Source of the DNA: a bacterium
Lineage (GTDB): Bacteria; Cyanobacteriota; Vampirovibrionia; Gastranaerophilales; UBA9971
Assembly: GCA_037147175.1 (NCBI GenBank)
Contig: JBAWVS010000014.1
Location: 1-52,897 of the forward strand
Reading direction: 5' to 3'
DNA: 52,897 bases
The notes beneath the pieces were generated by a model that did not search any database, was not told the DNA's origin, and saw nothing but the letters and a program-made list of their open reading frames with translations. The translations under genes and the position numbers were made by a program. How positions within the stretch are numbered: the stretch's first letter is position 1; each line of letters begins with the position of its first letter. Positions 45,039 to 52,897 of the stretch are shown here, piece after piece.

Positions 45039-45070
45039 GTTGAACCTCTCTTTTTTGTTTTTCAAAACTA

Positions 45071-47713
45071 TCAAACAAGTTCTTCTATAGATACAAGACT
45101 AAAAGTTTTAATATTTCCTATCTTTATTTTAACATATAATTGTGCTTGTTCATAGTCTTCATTATTTTGACTATTATCTTTCCTCCATACTATCATTGAA
45201 AGTTTATTCTCCGGTTCCAAAAACCCTTCCGGCAAATAAAACCTGCTCTGAGGTCCTTTTGATTTCCAGAATTTTCCTATCAAATTACCATTCAAATAAA
45301 TATCAGCTTTGTTGAAAACTGCTTCCGATAAATCTAAAAATAAAGGATTATATTTGTTATTATTTTCCTCAAGCCTGAAATTTGCACTCAGCCACGTTAA
45401 ATAAAAATTTTCCGAAGCATTTTCAAGATCATTTTCAGGAGCAAAATCCCATTCTTCAATCAGCGGAGTCAAGCCGCCTCTTATTTTCCACTCAATTACT
45501 TTTTGGGACTCCTGCCTGTTCTCCATAAACTGCGTTTCATTCAAAGGCTGAGGGGGTTTACCTTCCATTTGCTGCGAGCAAGAGGTTGTTTTAAACGATA
45601 ATATCCCTCTCGGCATAATGACTTCATTTTGAAAACCCTTGTCAAATCCGAGGTTCTGGACGAGAACCGTTAATTCATTGACTCCTGCCTTGTTCAAATT
45701 CTTTTTATCAACATTAAATGTTATAGTTTCCGAAATTTCATTGCCATGCTCAAAGGCAAGCGAATCATGCGCATATATTTGTTTTCCGTTTAAATAAATA
45801 GCATAACAGTGCTTTGCATTTATTTCAATCTGGTCAAAAGCCTCTTTAAAACTGCCTTTGTACCAAATATAACCGTCATAAATTTTATTGGAAACGCAAT
45901 CAAATTTCTCTATTTCGCTTAAACAATCCCAATTTGAATAATCATAATTCACATCAATTTCAGGAGCGCAGCTATAACTTTTCCAGCCTGTTAATTCAGG
46001 CAAAGTTTCTTCCTGCAAAGCTTTTACTGTTTTTGTTTTCAGGTTTATTTCTTGGTTATACGCTTTAAACTGCATTTCGGGAGAGTAATTCTCTTCTTTT
46101 AAATCTGCCTCGATATTTAAAATTTTTACTTCTGTATCCTTGCTGAAAGCTGCTTTATCAAAATTATTCGTTAAAAAATCAGCACCTATAAGGACTTTGT
46201 TATCAAATAGCCATGTTTTATCAGCAGTTTCAGGATTTATAAAAATAAATTCCGTTATTTTATTATTTTTAGTAAATTTAAAAGAATCTAAATCTTTTAA
46301 ATCAGTAGATTTAATATTTAAATTTAAGTTTTGTGAATTAGTTTCATAATCAGAAACAAAAATCTCTGAATTTTCATCAATAATAAAGAAAATTATTTCG
46401 TGATTATCTTTATTAATTCTGCCAAAAATCTCAAAAGAAGAAAAATCTATTTTACATGCGTTTAAATTCAGCTCAACAGGCATGATTTTCATATCAAAAG
46501 GCTTAATAATCAGATTATATTTATCCAGAACTTTTAAATTTTTGGGATTTGCCTGATTGCTCTCATTATTTAGATTCCTGACAAAAAGCCATTTGCAATT
46601 ATTTAAATTATCCTGCCTGAGTCTGACAAAAATATTTTCTTCCATAATATCTGCTCCATCAGAAATCAAGTCTGTTGAAGCAAAGTTAAAAGAGTTTAAA
46701 AAATAATTTATTTCTTTTGCCTTGTAATAATTTTCTCTGGGGATGCCTGATTCAGAAATAGGCGCCGCAAAATCATAGGAAGTATAGACTTCAGAGCTTG
46801 CAAGTTTATCCCAGGAAGTGCCTCCGCAGCCCATATAATGGTTAAACATTGTTATACCCTGAGAAAGAGCTGTTTTTGTGACAATATTTATATGTTCTTT
46901 TTTAAATTGCGACCATATTTTTTCATACCCTGCACCGCCCCATTTATCAAACCAGCCTGCCTGAAGTTCCGCTATAAAAAGCGGTGAATTATCGCAACAG
47001 TCAGCCAGGTTGCTTTCTGCATTATCCAAAACACCGAAGGCATCAGGGAAATTTTTCCAATCATAATCCAAATTAATTGTCGGATATGTATCAAAAGCAT
47101 AAATATTCACAATATCCGAATATAAACCTACCGAAAGTGCATCATTATGGAATATTGGAGCTTTTACACCAAGAGAACGCGCCAGATCATAAAGCTCCTG
47201 CAAATAATCAGGTTCTGCTTCATTTGTAAAGTATTCATTTTCTATCTGAAAAGCGATTATATTATGATATTCGTTTATTATCGGAATAATTCTTGAATAC
47301 CATTCCTTTAGAGGCTTCATATACGCCTCTGAATAGATAAAATCCCCGTCTTTTTTGTTTCTGATGATAACATCCGGAATGTTTAGAAGCCATTCAGGAA
47401 GACCTCCGAGAGAAAGTTCGGCATTTATAAACGGGCCGGGTCTTGCAATAACAAATAAACCAAGTTCTGCCGTCAAATCCAGAAGCGCTCTGATATCTTT
47501 TATGCCGTTAAAATCATAAACACCTTGCTTGTGTGAATGATAACCCCAGCAAAAATAAAGGTCTACGGTATTATAGCCGCAGGCTTTAATTTTACTAAGC
47601 CTGTCTCTCCATGTATCAATCCCCGGACACCTGAAATAATGAAAAGCCGCACTATTTATTAAGGTCCTCTTGTTATCAAAAATTAAAGAATGTTTATCAT
47701 AATCTATTATCAT
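45071..47713 (-). CDS. glycoside hydrolase family 35 beta-galactosidase-like enzyme
   Basis: An 880-residue enzyme with an N-terminal TIM barrel of GH35: AAFHYFRCPGIDTWRDRL, GYNTVDLYFCWGYH and ARPGPFINAE. The acid/base Glu lies in QIENEY (E160) and the nucleophile in IAELQAGWF (E249). The C-terminal half holds beta-sandwich/jelly-roll domains (YDGYIWYKGSFKEAF, ADIYLNGNLIGKFW) that usually shape the active site or bind sugar. No signal peptide is seen, so it should be cytoplasmic unless exported another way. The likely reaction is removal of terminal beta-galactose; other beta-linked sugars are possible. The small gene at 44673 follows closely. Confidence 0.9.
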   Translation of the reverse strand: MIIDYDKHSLIFDNKRTLINSAAFHYFRCPGIDTWRDRLSKIKACGYNTVDLYFCWGYHSHKQGVYDFNGIKDIRALLDLTAELGLFVIARPGPFINAELSLGGLPEWLLNIPDVIIRNKKDGDFIYSEAYMKPLKEWYSRIIPIINEYHNIIAFQIENEYFTNEAEPDYLQELYDLARSLGVKAPIFHNDALSVGLYSDIVNIYAFDTYPTINLDYDWKNFPDAFGVLDNAESNLADCCDNSPLFIAELQAGWFDKWGGAGYEKIWSQFKKEHINIVTKTALSQGITMFNHYMGCGGTSWDKLASSEVYTSYDFAAPISESGIPRENYYKAKEINYFLNSFNFASTDLISDGADIMEENIFVRLRQDNLNNCKWLFVRNLNNESNQANPKNLKVLDKYNLIIKPFDMKIMPVELNLNACKIDFSSFEIFGRINKDNHEIIFFIIDENSEIFVSDYETNSQNLNLNIKSTDLKDLDSFKFTKNNKITEFIFINPETADKTWLFDNKVLIGADFLTNNFDKAAFSKDTEVKILNIEADLKEENYSPEMQFKAYNQEINLKTKTVKALQEETLPELTGWKSYSCAPEIDVNYDYSNWDCLSEIEKFDCVSNKIYDGYIWYKGSFKEAFDQIEINAKHCYAIYLNGKQIYAHDSLAFEHGNEISETITFNVDKKNLNKAGVNELTVLVQNLGFDKGFQNEVIMPRGILSFKTTSCSQQMEGKPPQPLNETQFMENRQESQKVIEWKIRGGLTPLIEEWDFAPENDLENASENFYLTWLSANFRLEENNNKYNPLFLDLSEAVFNKADIYLNGNLIGKFWKSKGPQSRFYLPEGFLEPENKLSMIVWRKDNSQNNEDYEQAQLYVKIKIGNIKTFSLVSIEELV

Positions 47714-47865
47714 AATAGACTTATTTTTTAGTATATTTGATTTTTAGTCAAGACCCCCGAATTGTGAAGAATTATAAAATTTTTTTAAAAACAGCAGCAA
47801 TTATTTTTGTGTTTTGGTTTTATATAAATGCATGATTAAATAATCCTACGGATGGAAATGTTTTA

Positions 47866-49119
47866 ATGTTAACTCCAATAAGGCAAAACTCATATTTATA
47901 TAATACAACATCAGAAATTCAGAAAAATGCCGTTCTCAATCGGGGATTTATTGAATCAATGGGCGTAGAAGTGCCTTTTGCCTTAATGGCAAATAATAAA
48001 GATGAAAGAATCGAACGTTTGATGAGAGCAGTATGGTTTGTTTTTGCTTCTTTTGTCGCGCCTGTTATATTTATGCCGAGAATAAACAAACAGGTTTTAA
48101 AAAATTCAAAAATCGCAGAAAATGCCGGAGAAACACTTATATTAAGGGTATCAAAAAAGTATTTAACAAAAAATGCGGATTACATGCTTGAAGGTTTCAA
48201 GAAAACAGCAGAAGAACTTGAAAAAAATCCAAAATTTAAAGATGCATCAATTCATTTTAATAATGTTTTAAAAAACTTTCCCGACAAAGAAAAACTAAGA
48301 GAAAATTTAATAAAAGCCCATCAGCATATTTTTTCTCTGGAATTTGCTCTATCAAGCTTGCTTGCTATATCAAACCCATGGGTAATCAATTATATAACAG
48401 AAAAAAGAACTAAAAGAAACGGATATGTCGGTGAATTTAAAATGGCAGGTAAAGAATACACCAATAAAAATGCAATGAACCATGAAAAAACTAAAAAAAT
48501 CAAAATGGCACTTTCTTTTTTATTTCCAATTTTGCCTGCAATAATAATCCCCAAAATAGCTTCCAAAGCCATTTTAAAGCCTATTGACAAATTAGGAACA
48601 ATAGGAAAATTCCTGAAAAACAACGCACATATATTTGATTACAAAGATGCTGTTTATGCTAGTAAAGCCGCCTGTTTCGGCATTATGGCGTTTGGTGATT
48701 TCCCTTCATATATGCTTGCTTGTAGAGACAAACACGAATTAAAACTCAGAGCTACAGGGTTTAGTTTTATAATAGCCATGCTTTTTGCCGGTGATTTTAT
48801 ATTGAATAATATTGTCGGCAGAATAAGTGATGAAATTTTTAAAACAAAATTAATGAACAGAGAAGGGTTTGAAAAAACAGGTTTCTTAAAGAATTTCTTA
48901 ATGCATGTTAATAGTTTCGAAAAATTAAATGCAATGCCCCATCTTTCAAAAGTAAACAAAAGAGCAGCTCTTGCCATGTATTGGGGCAATTTTGCTCTTA
49001 CTACAGCACTACTTGGCTTTGGCTTGCCGTTTATTTTAAATAAAGGTCTTAAAAAAGACGTTGCAAAAGATCAAAAAAATATTTCTAAAGATACGTCAAA
49101 ACCACAAAAAAAAACCTGA
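47866..49119 (+). CDS. unknown multi-TM protein, paralogue of 22154-23899
   Basis: A 417-residue protein of unknown function. The N-terminus MLTPIRQNSYLYNTTSEIQK is polar. Hydrophobic helices lie near residues 55-75, 155-175, 210-240, 260-285, 295-320 and 375-395, with basic loops between. EKRTKRNGYVGE and CRDKHELKL match the paralogue's KKRTGSDAFVGL and SSDKNELRE in the same order, and both end in a Gly/Pro-Phe helix then a Lys-rich tail. It is probably an inner-membrane protein of a lineage-specific family. The ribosome site is poor. The stop codon lies inside the terminator at 49112-49138. Confidence 0.8.
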   Translation: MLTPIRQNSYLYNTTSEIQKNAVLNRGFIESMGVEVPFALMANNKDERIERLMRAVWFVFASFVAPVIFMPRINKQVLKNSKIAENAGETLILRVSKKYLTKNADYMLEGFKKTAEELEKNPKFKDASIHFNNVLKNFPDKEKLRENLIKAHQHIFSLEFALSSLLAISNPWVINYITEKRTKRNGYVGEFKMAGKEYTNKNAMNHEKTKKIKMALSFLFPILPAIIIPKIASKAILKPIDKLGTIGKFLKNNAHIFDYKDAVYASKAACFGIMAFGDFPSYMLACRDKHELKLRATGFSFIIAMLFAGDFILNNIVGRISDEIFKTKLMNREGFEKTGFLKNFLMHVNSFEKLNAMPHLSKVNKRAALAMYWGNFALTTALLGFGLPFILNKGLKKDVAKDQKNISKDTSKPQKKT

Positions 49120-49138
49120 GTTTTTGACTCAGGGTTTC
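49112..49138 (+). terminator. intrinsic terminator of the 47866-49119 gene
   Basis: AAACCTGAGT pairs with ACTCAGGGTTT, with one unpaired or wobble base and a short T loop. An A run precedes and a T-containing tail follows. It overlaps the TGA stop. The rest of the gap to 49351 is AT-rich with a TATATATATA run near 49188 and no gene. Confidence 0.75.
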
Positions 49139-49351
49139 TAATCTTGTTAGAAGGGAAGGTTAGGAAGTAAGTTCAGGAAGCTATATCGTATATATATATA
49201 AAATATTCTGCTTATACAAAATTGCGTCACAAAACAAAAATTGTAATATTTTGTAACATGCTTTTTGCATGGTTTTCAAAGGGTTCCAGTAAATTTTTAC
49301 TTTGAATCCCCTGTCATCTTTGTAATATAAGCCAACAATATTTTTTATTTT

Positions 49352-50506
49352 TTATTTTTTATTTGAAAGTTTTTTTATTTCTCTCTCGGCATTTTTAAGA
49401 GAGAATTTGGCTAGAGGTTTTCTTGTCCTGCTGTCATAAAATACAAGCCAGTGCCTTTTCTTTGGATTATCTACAGAAAAAGACAATCTCCCTCTCATTT
49501 CGCTGTTGGGAGTTATTTTTGTAAACCACATGCTTGTATCACCAAAAGGAGAAGCGTAATATACAGTTTTATAATCGCTTAAAAGTGCCATATCAAAAGT
49601 ACTGAATGTTTTATCAGTGTTATTTTTTACACCAAGAGTTAAAGTAATAGTATTTAACTCTCCAAAAGGATCTTCTTCGACATTATATCCGATAATTTTT
49701 ACATTAAGTCCGTCAAGAGCCAGATCCTCATCCCTTAAGGCTTTTTCTGACATAACGGGAAGGGCAACACTTTCATTTACGTTTACTTTGATTTCATCAC
49801 CCGGTTGTATTAAAACATCATGCCCTTTTCTTACAAGAGAAGCCGTCATTCCGATAAGAGCGCCTATCCCTGCTCCGCCTGCAACAGTATATCCATGACT
49901 TGCAACTGTTGCGCCAAGACCAAGGACTTTAAACGCCAGTATTCCTCCTATAACTCCTCCTGCCACAGTGTAAGCAGTATCCTCAAGAACTACTTTTGCT
50001 GCAGAAGCAGCAGCGTTTCTTTTTGTTGTCATACTTGCAACTATAGGTATTTTCCTGTTATCGGGAGTTATTAAATAATCAAATTTTAGTGTCATATAAG
50101 CATCTCTGCCGAGTCTTTTTTTGTCCGTAAGCTCTGTAACCACCCCATGTGCAACCGTACCGGAAGGAATCACTATCCCGCTCTGTGTAGAAAAATCATC
50201 TGTTATTTCAGCAAAAAATTCATCGCCTTTTATGTGAAAATTGCTGTTTATAACACTAGATACGGTCATTTTAAGCTTTGCACCTTTTTGAACAGCTTCT
50301 ACCTGCCCTGTAAACAAATCCTTATTTTCGTCAAGCTCATTATAATCAACTCCTCCGTTAATAGGCTTTCCTGAACTCGGGAACATTGTTTCGGTCGGGG
50401 TATTTATTGCCTGATCTTCACTAAAACAGGGCATGTTAAAACTTAAAAGGAAAACTGCCGTTAAAAAAGCTGAAAAAAGCCTCTTTATCTCTAAATCTTT
50501 ACTCAT
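49352..50506 (-). CDS. exported protein with VirB10/TrbI-like and glycine-zipper regions
   Basis: A 384-residue secreted protein, not assigned to a named family. A signal peptide covers residues 1-~29 (cleavage near PCFS/E). Residues ~70-160 include SGIVIPSGTVAHGVV and AYMTLKFDYLITPDNRKIP, reminiscent of the beta-barrel domain of VirB10/TrbI and related export proteins. A glycine-zipper segment (~175-215: TVAGGVIGGILAF, AGGAGIGALIGM) could insert in or lie against a membrane. The C-terminal part (~290-370) resembles a DUF4352-type beta-sandwich (ITLTLGVKNNTDKTF). It is probably periplasmic or in the outer membrane. No conjugation genes are nearby. Confidence 0.75.
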   Translation of the reverse strand: MSKDLEIKRLFSAFLTAVFLLSFNMPCFSEDQAINTPTETMFPSSGKPINGGVDYNELDENKDLFTGQVEAVQKGAKLKMTVSSVINSNFHIKGDEFFAEITDDFSTQSGIVIPSGTVAHGVVTELTDKKRLGRDAYMTLKFDYLITPDNRKIPIVASMTTKRNAAASAAKVVLEDTAYTVAGGVIGGILAFKVLGLGATVASHGYTVAGGAGIGALIGMTASLVRKGHDVLIQPGDEIKVNVNESVALPVMSEKALRDEDLALDGLNVKIIGYNVEEDPFGELNTITLTLGVKNNTDKTFSTFDMALLSDYKTVYYASPFGDTSMWFTKITPNSEMRGRLSFSVDNPKKRHWLVFYDSRTRKPLAKFSLKNAEREIKKLSNKK

Positions 50507-50569
50507 TTGCTACCCGAAATTTTTATTTTTGTAATATTTTTATCATACATTACTTTATTTAAAACGTCA

Positions 50570-51382
50570 TTATTCCTTGTTTAAATCCTTTTGAATTCTT
50601 ATTTTGTTAAAATATTCCTGCATATTTGAAGAAACATTTATATTTTGCAGTGATAAATTGTATTTATTAAACTCCGCAAGCGTATCTTGCTCGTAATGCA
50701 ATACTTTTTCCTGTTGAGGCGCAGGCAATTTTTGTTGAAGAAAATTTTCATTTTTCTTTTGATTCGGATTCTCAAGAAAATGTATTAAGTGATCAAGCGT
50801 ATAAGCAGAAGAAAACTTATAACGAAGAAGAATATCTTTTTGAGCTGAACCCACAGGAAAATTATAAAGCCATTTTAAGGTAATAATATCTCTTTTTGAA
50901 ACAGAAGTTACACCGTATTGATGGGGGACATACATTATGTCTTCGGGATAAGGACTGTGATTAAGCCCTAAAGCATGACCTATCTCGTGAATAATAGTAT
51001 GTCTGACCTCGTTTTTGTCTTCATACTGCTTATGAATAAGACCATCCGAAAGACCAATTTGAATTTCTGCTGAAAATAGCCTTCCTTCAGGATCAAAATT
51101 AAACAAACAATGCCCTAATGATGACCTGTCTACACGTTTCCATTCTATGTTTATTTGCGAATTATATAGATTATCAACAAATTCAAAAGATATTTTCTCG
51201 TTGGAAGCTTTTTTCCAAATTTCAAAAGCTTCTTTTATCATTGCATAATAGAAATATTCCTGTCCTTTTTCTTTATACCAACGAAAAGGCGCAACATAAA
51301 CCTTGAGAGGCATACATTTGTCGGGCCACCTCAGCAATTTATCGTCCTTAAGGCAATTTGTCAGATAAGATGCAAAACTCAT
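50570..51382 (-). CDS. matrixin-like zinc metalloprotease (M10 type), no signal peptide
   Basis: A 270-residue metzincin. The zinc site is HEIGHALGLNH (H132, E133, H136, H142), followed by the Met-turn in EDIMYVP (M150). Upstream, RWPDKCMPLKVYV and IKEAFEIWKKASNEKISFEF match the start of matrixin catalytic domains. No propeptide cysteine switch and no signal peptide can be seen, unlike most secreted matrixins. The C-terminal ~85 residues are polar and unassigned. The start has no good ribosome site, so the N-terminus is tentative. It is divergent from ybaB. Confidence 0.85.
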   Translation of the reverse strand: MSFASYLTNCLKDDKLLRWPDKCMPLKVYVAPFRWYKEKGQEYFYYAMIKEAFEIWKKASNEKISFEFVDNLYNSQINIEWKRVDRSSLGHCLFNFDPEGRLFSAEIQIGLSDGLIHKQYEDKNEVRHTIIHEIGHALGLNHSPYPEDIMYVPHQYGVTSVSKRDIITLKWLYNFPVGSAQKDILLRYKFSSAYTLDHLIHFLENPNQKKNENFLQQKLPAPQQEKVLHYEQDTLAEFNKYNLSLQNINVSSNMQEYFNKIRIQKDLNKE

Positions 51383-51552
51383 TATTTACGCAAGTACCTG
51401 TTTAAATATATTATTCATTTTTTTAGTTTAGTGTAATTTTAAAATTTAAACAGGTTTTTAACAAGTGTATGATTTTTTTTAAAAAAATAATCTAATAAAA
51501 ACTTCTTCTGTTAAAATAAAATTACTGTCAGAATTCGAGGAGGAAAAAAATT

Positions 51553-51897
51553 ATGATGAAAGGTTTTAACATCCAGCAGATGATGAAACAAGCACAGCAG
51601 ATGCAGAAAAAAATGGAAGAAACTCAGGATGAATTAAGGACTATTCAGATAAAAAGCGAGGCAGGCGGCGGCGTTGTTTCAGTTGTTTTTAACGGAAAAA
51701 ACGAATTTCAGTCAATAAAAATCAAACCTGAAGCTATAAATCCCGATAATCCTGAAAGCGTTGATGCAGACACAGTTGAAATGCTTGAAGATCTTATTGC
51801 AGGCGCGCTTAAAGATGCAAACAAAAAAGTTGCCGAGATAACCGAAGCAAAAATGGGTTCTATTACCGGTGGAATGAATATTCCGGGATTATTTTAA
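51553..51897 (+). CDS. ybaB: nucleoid-associated protein YbaB/EbfC
   Basis: A 114-residue DNA-binding protein that forms a dimer and bends or bridges DNA. The sequence [19 protein letters not shown], then [16 protein letters not shown] and [15 protein letters not shown], is the family pattern. A strong GAGGAGG lies ~9 bases before the tandem ATGs. The stop overlaps the recR start by one base (TAATG), the standard ybaB-recR coupling. Confidence 0.95.
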   Translation: MMKGFNIQQMMKQAQQMQKKMEETQDELRTIQIKSEAGGGVVSVVFNGKNEFQSIKIKPEAINPDNPESVDADTVEMLEDLIAGALKDANKKVAEITEAKMGSITGGMNIPGLF

Positions 51898-52496
51898 TGC
51901 AATACACAAAACCTTTAGCCAGGCTTATAGAAGAATTTCAAAAGCTTCCCGGCATTGGTCCAAAATCAGCACAGAGAATGGCTTTTCATATTCTTAAAAC
52001 CCCTTCTGCCGAAGTACAGAAGTTTTGTGATGCAATACTTTATGCAAAAGAAAAAATTAAATATTGCCAAACCTGTTTTAATATGTCCAGCGAAAATCCT
52101 TGCGAAATCTGCACCGATGAAAGACGCGATAAACATATATTCTGTGTTGTTTCAGAAACAAAAGACCTTATCGCCCTTGAAAGAACAAGAGAATACAAAG
52201 GCAAATACCACGTTTTACAAGGCTTAATTTCTCCTCTTGACGGCATAACACCAAATGACCTGAGAATAAAAGAGCTTTTAGAAAGACTCGGCAAAGAAAA
52301 TCCCGAAGAAGTTATTCTGGCTTTAAATCCTTCTGTAGAAGGCGAAGCAACAAGTCTTTACTTAAGCAGATTAATTAAACCGCTGGGAATCAAAGTTTCA
52401 AGAATTGCTTTCGGACTTCCTGCGGGAGCAGACTTGGAATATGCAGATGAAGTTACCCTTGCGCGAGCTCTTGAAGGCAGAAGAGAGATTATTTAA
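51897..52496 (+). CDS. recR: recombination mediator RecR
   Basis: A 199-residue repair protein that, with RecF/RecO, loads RecA at gaps. The helix-hairpin-helix ([17 protein letters not shown]) comes first. The four-Cys zinc motif ([16 protein letters not shown]) is followed by a Toprim domain ([14 protein letters not shown]) and the C-terminal [17 protein letters not shown] and [16 protein letters not shown]. Length and motifs are normal. It is translationally coupled to ybaB and followed by an AT-rich hairpin terminator. Confidence 0.97.
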   Translation: MQYTKPLARLIEEFQKLPGIGPKSAQRMAFHILKTPSAEVQKFCDAILYAKEKIKYCQTCFNMSSENPCEICTDERRDKHIFCVVSETKDLIALERTREYKGKYHVLQGLISPLDGITPNDLRIKELLERLGKENPEEVILALNPSVEGEATSLYLSRLIKPLGIKVSRIAFGLPAGADLEYADEVTLARALEGRREII

Positions 52497-52532
52497 AAAT
52501 TAATAAAATTTTTAGCAATTTTATTAATTTTT
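52495..52532 (+). terminator. AT-only hairpin terminator after recR
   Basis: A perfect 16-bp A/T stem (52495-52510 with 52517-52532) around loop TTTAGC, followed by TGTTTTT. It begins at the recR stop codon. The stem has no G-C pair, so its strength is uncertain. Confidence 0.55.
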
Positions 52533-52570
52533 TGTTTTTATATCAATAAATAAAGGGAAATGATATAAAA

Positions 52571-52897
52571 ATGTCAACGATCCAAAATAATTCTTCTCTA
52601 TTCATAAATATAGAAGATAAAGAAAATAATCCTAAAAGCATTTCTTTATTGAAAGAAACCGTAGGCTTAGCAGCTGGAGCAGGAGCGGGGTTTTTTGTTA
52701 AAAACGGAGCAAATTCAGCTTTAATAAATTATAACCGAAAATTATTATCTTCTATAGATAAATTTCATTCTTTTAATTCCGGTGTGATGCTTCAAGAAGC
52801 TGAAAAAATGGCAACTGAAGCAGATTTGTATCAAAAAGGATTTAAAGGAATAAGAATAGTTGATGCATCAAGCGAAGAAAAATTAAAACAATCTATA
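52571..52897 (+). CDS. unknown protein, truncated by the window end
   Basis: An open frame of 109 codons with no stop before the edge. It begins MSTIQNNSSLFINIEDKEN. A hydrophobic Gly/Ala-rich helix at residues ~29-42 (TVGLAAGAGAGFFV) is followed by a polar region with YQKGFKGIRIV. The polar N-terminus followed by a membrane helix resembles the unknown proteins at 22154 and 47866 in style, although no homology can be shown from this fragment. AAAGGG lies ~13 bases upstream. Function is unknown. Confidence 0.65.
   Translation, partial: MSTIQNNSSLFINIEDKENNPKSISLLKETVGLAAGAGAGFFVKNGANSALINYNRKLLSSIDKFHSFNSGVMLQEAEKMATEADLYQKGFKGIRIVDASSEEKLKQSI

Noticed and set aside
1-52897. CRISPR array, prophage, toxin-antitoxin or integrative element
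   Set aside because: No regularly spaced repeats, no cas, integrase, transposase or phage genes, and no typical small toxin pair were seen.

Overview
The window is a stretch of a low-GC bacterial chromosome, AT-rich throughout, with dense coding on both strands. The gene set points to a flagellated, Gram-negative-type, non-photosynthetic relative of Cyanobacteria (Melainabacteria/Vampirovibrionia, probably Gastranaerophilales-like). This is an inference. It rests on clustered prepilins of the FTLAE...LTIP type, on repeated taxon-restricted membrane proteins, and on short N-termini carrying a Phe-x-Gly/Ala motif, combined with a full flagellar hook and motor gene set. No 16S gene or other decisive marker is present. 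No CRISPR array, prophage or intact insertion sequence was seen.

Layout. 1-8.4 kb (+): an M15 peptidase, a secreted 5'-nucleotidase, a TPR lytic transglycosylase, aroB, an alpha/beta hydrolase and a second, apparently unexported 5'-nucleotidase. 8.4-11.3 kb (-): an acyl-CoA synthetase and a CMP-sugar synthetase. 11.3-11.7 kb: a gap with a 126-bp miniature transposable element. 11.7-15.6 kb: an EF-G paralogue and a TPR protein, converging on a bidirectional terminator. 15.6-18.4 kb: tRNA-Leu(CAG), infC-rpmI-rplT with a probable ATT start for infC, and an inositol-phosphatase family gene. 18.4-28.5 kb: a GHL10 glycosyl-hydrolase-like protein, gatA, an unknown membrane protein, a CoA-disulfide reductase/rhodanese fusion, rqcH and an enoyl-CoA hydratase. 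28.9-35.0 kb: an HspR-like regulator, comEC and four pseudopilin genes. 35.0-39.1 kb: fliJ-fliK-flgD-flgE. 39.1-42.5 kb: dispersed repeats, a small Cys-rich protein and secA. 42.8-44.7 kb: motA-motB. 44.7-52.9 kb: an unknown small protein with a GH35 galactosidase, a paralogue of the unknown membrane protein, a VirB10-like exported protein, a matrixin-like protease, ybaB-recR and a truncated unknown gene.

How the genes work together. FliJ, FliK, FlgD and FlgE with MotA/MotB give hook assembly, hook-length control and torque generation. The CMP-sugar synthetase could feed flagellin or surface glycosylation. ComEC beside four pseudopilins suggests DNA uptake through a type IV-pilus-like machine. 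infC-rpmI-rplT, gatA, rqcH, the EF-G paralogue and tRNA-Leu are translation functions. secA serves export, and ybaB-recR serves DNA repair. Two glycosidases, two nucleotidases, a transglycosylase and peptidases suggest scavenging of host or cell-wall material.

The best candidates for undescribed biology are the paralogous multi-TM proteins at 22154-23899 and 47866-49119, the shared DVNG-F-N-x-PN C-terminal signature of the pseudopilins beside comEC, and the possible N-terminal F-x-G/A tag.
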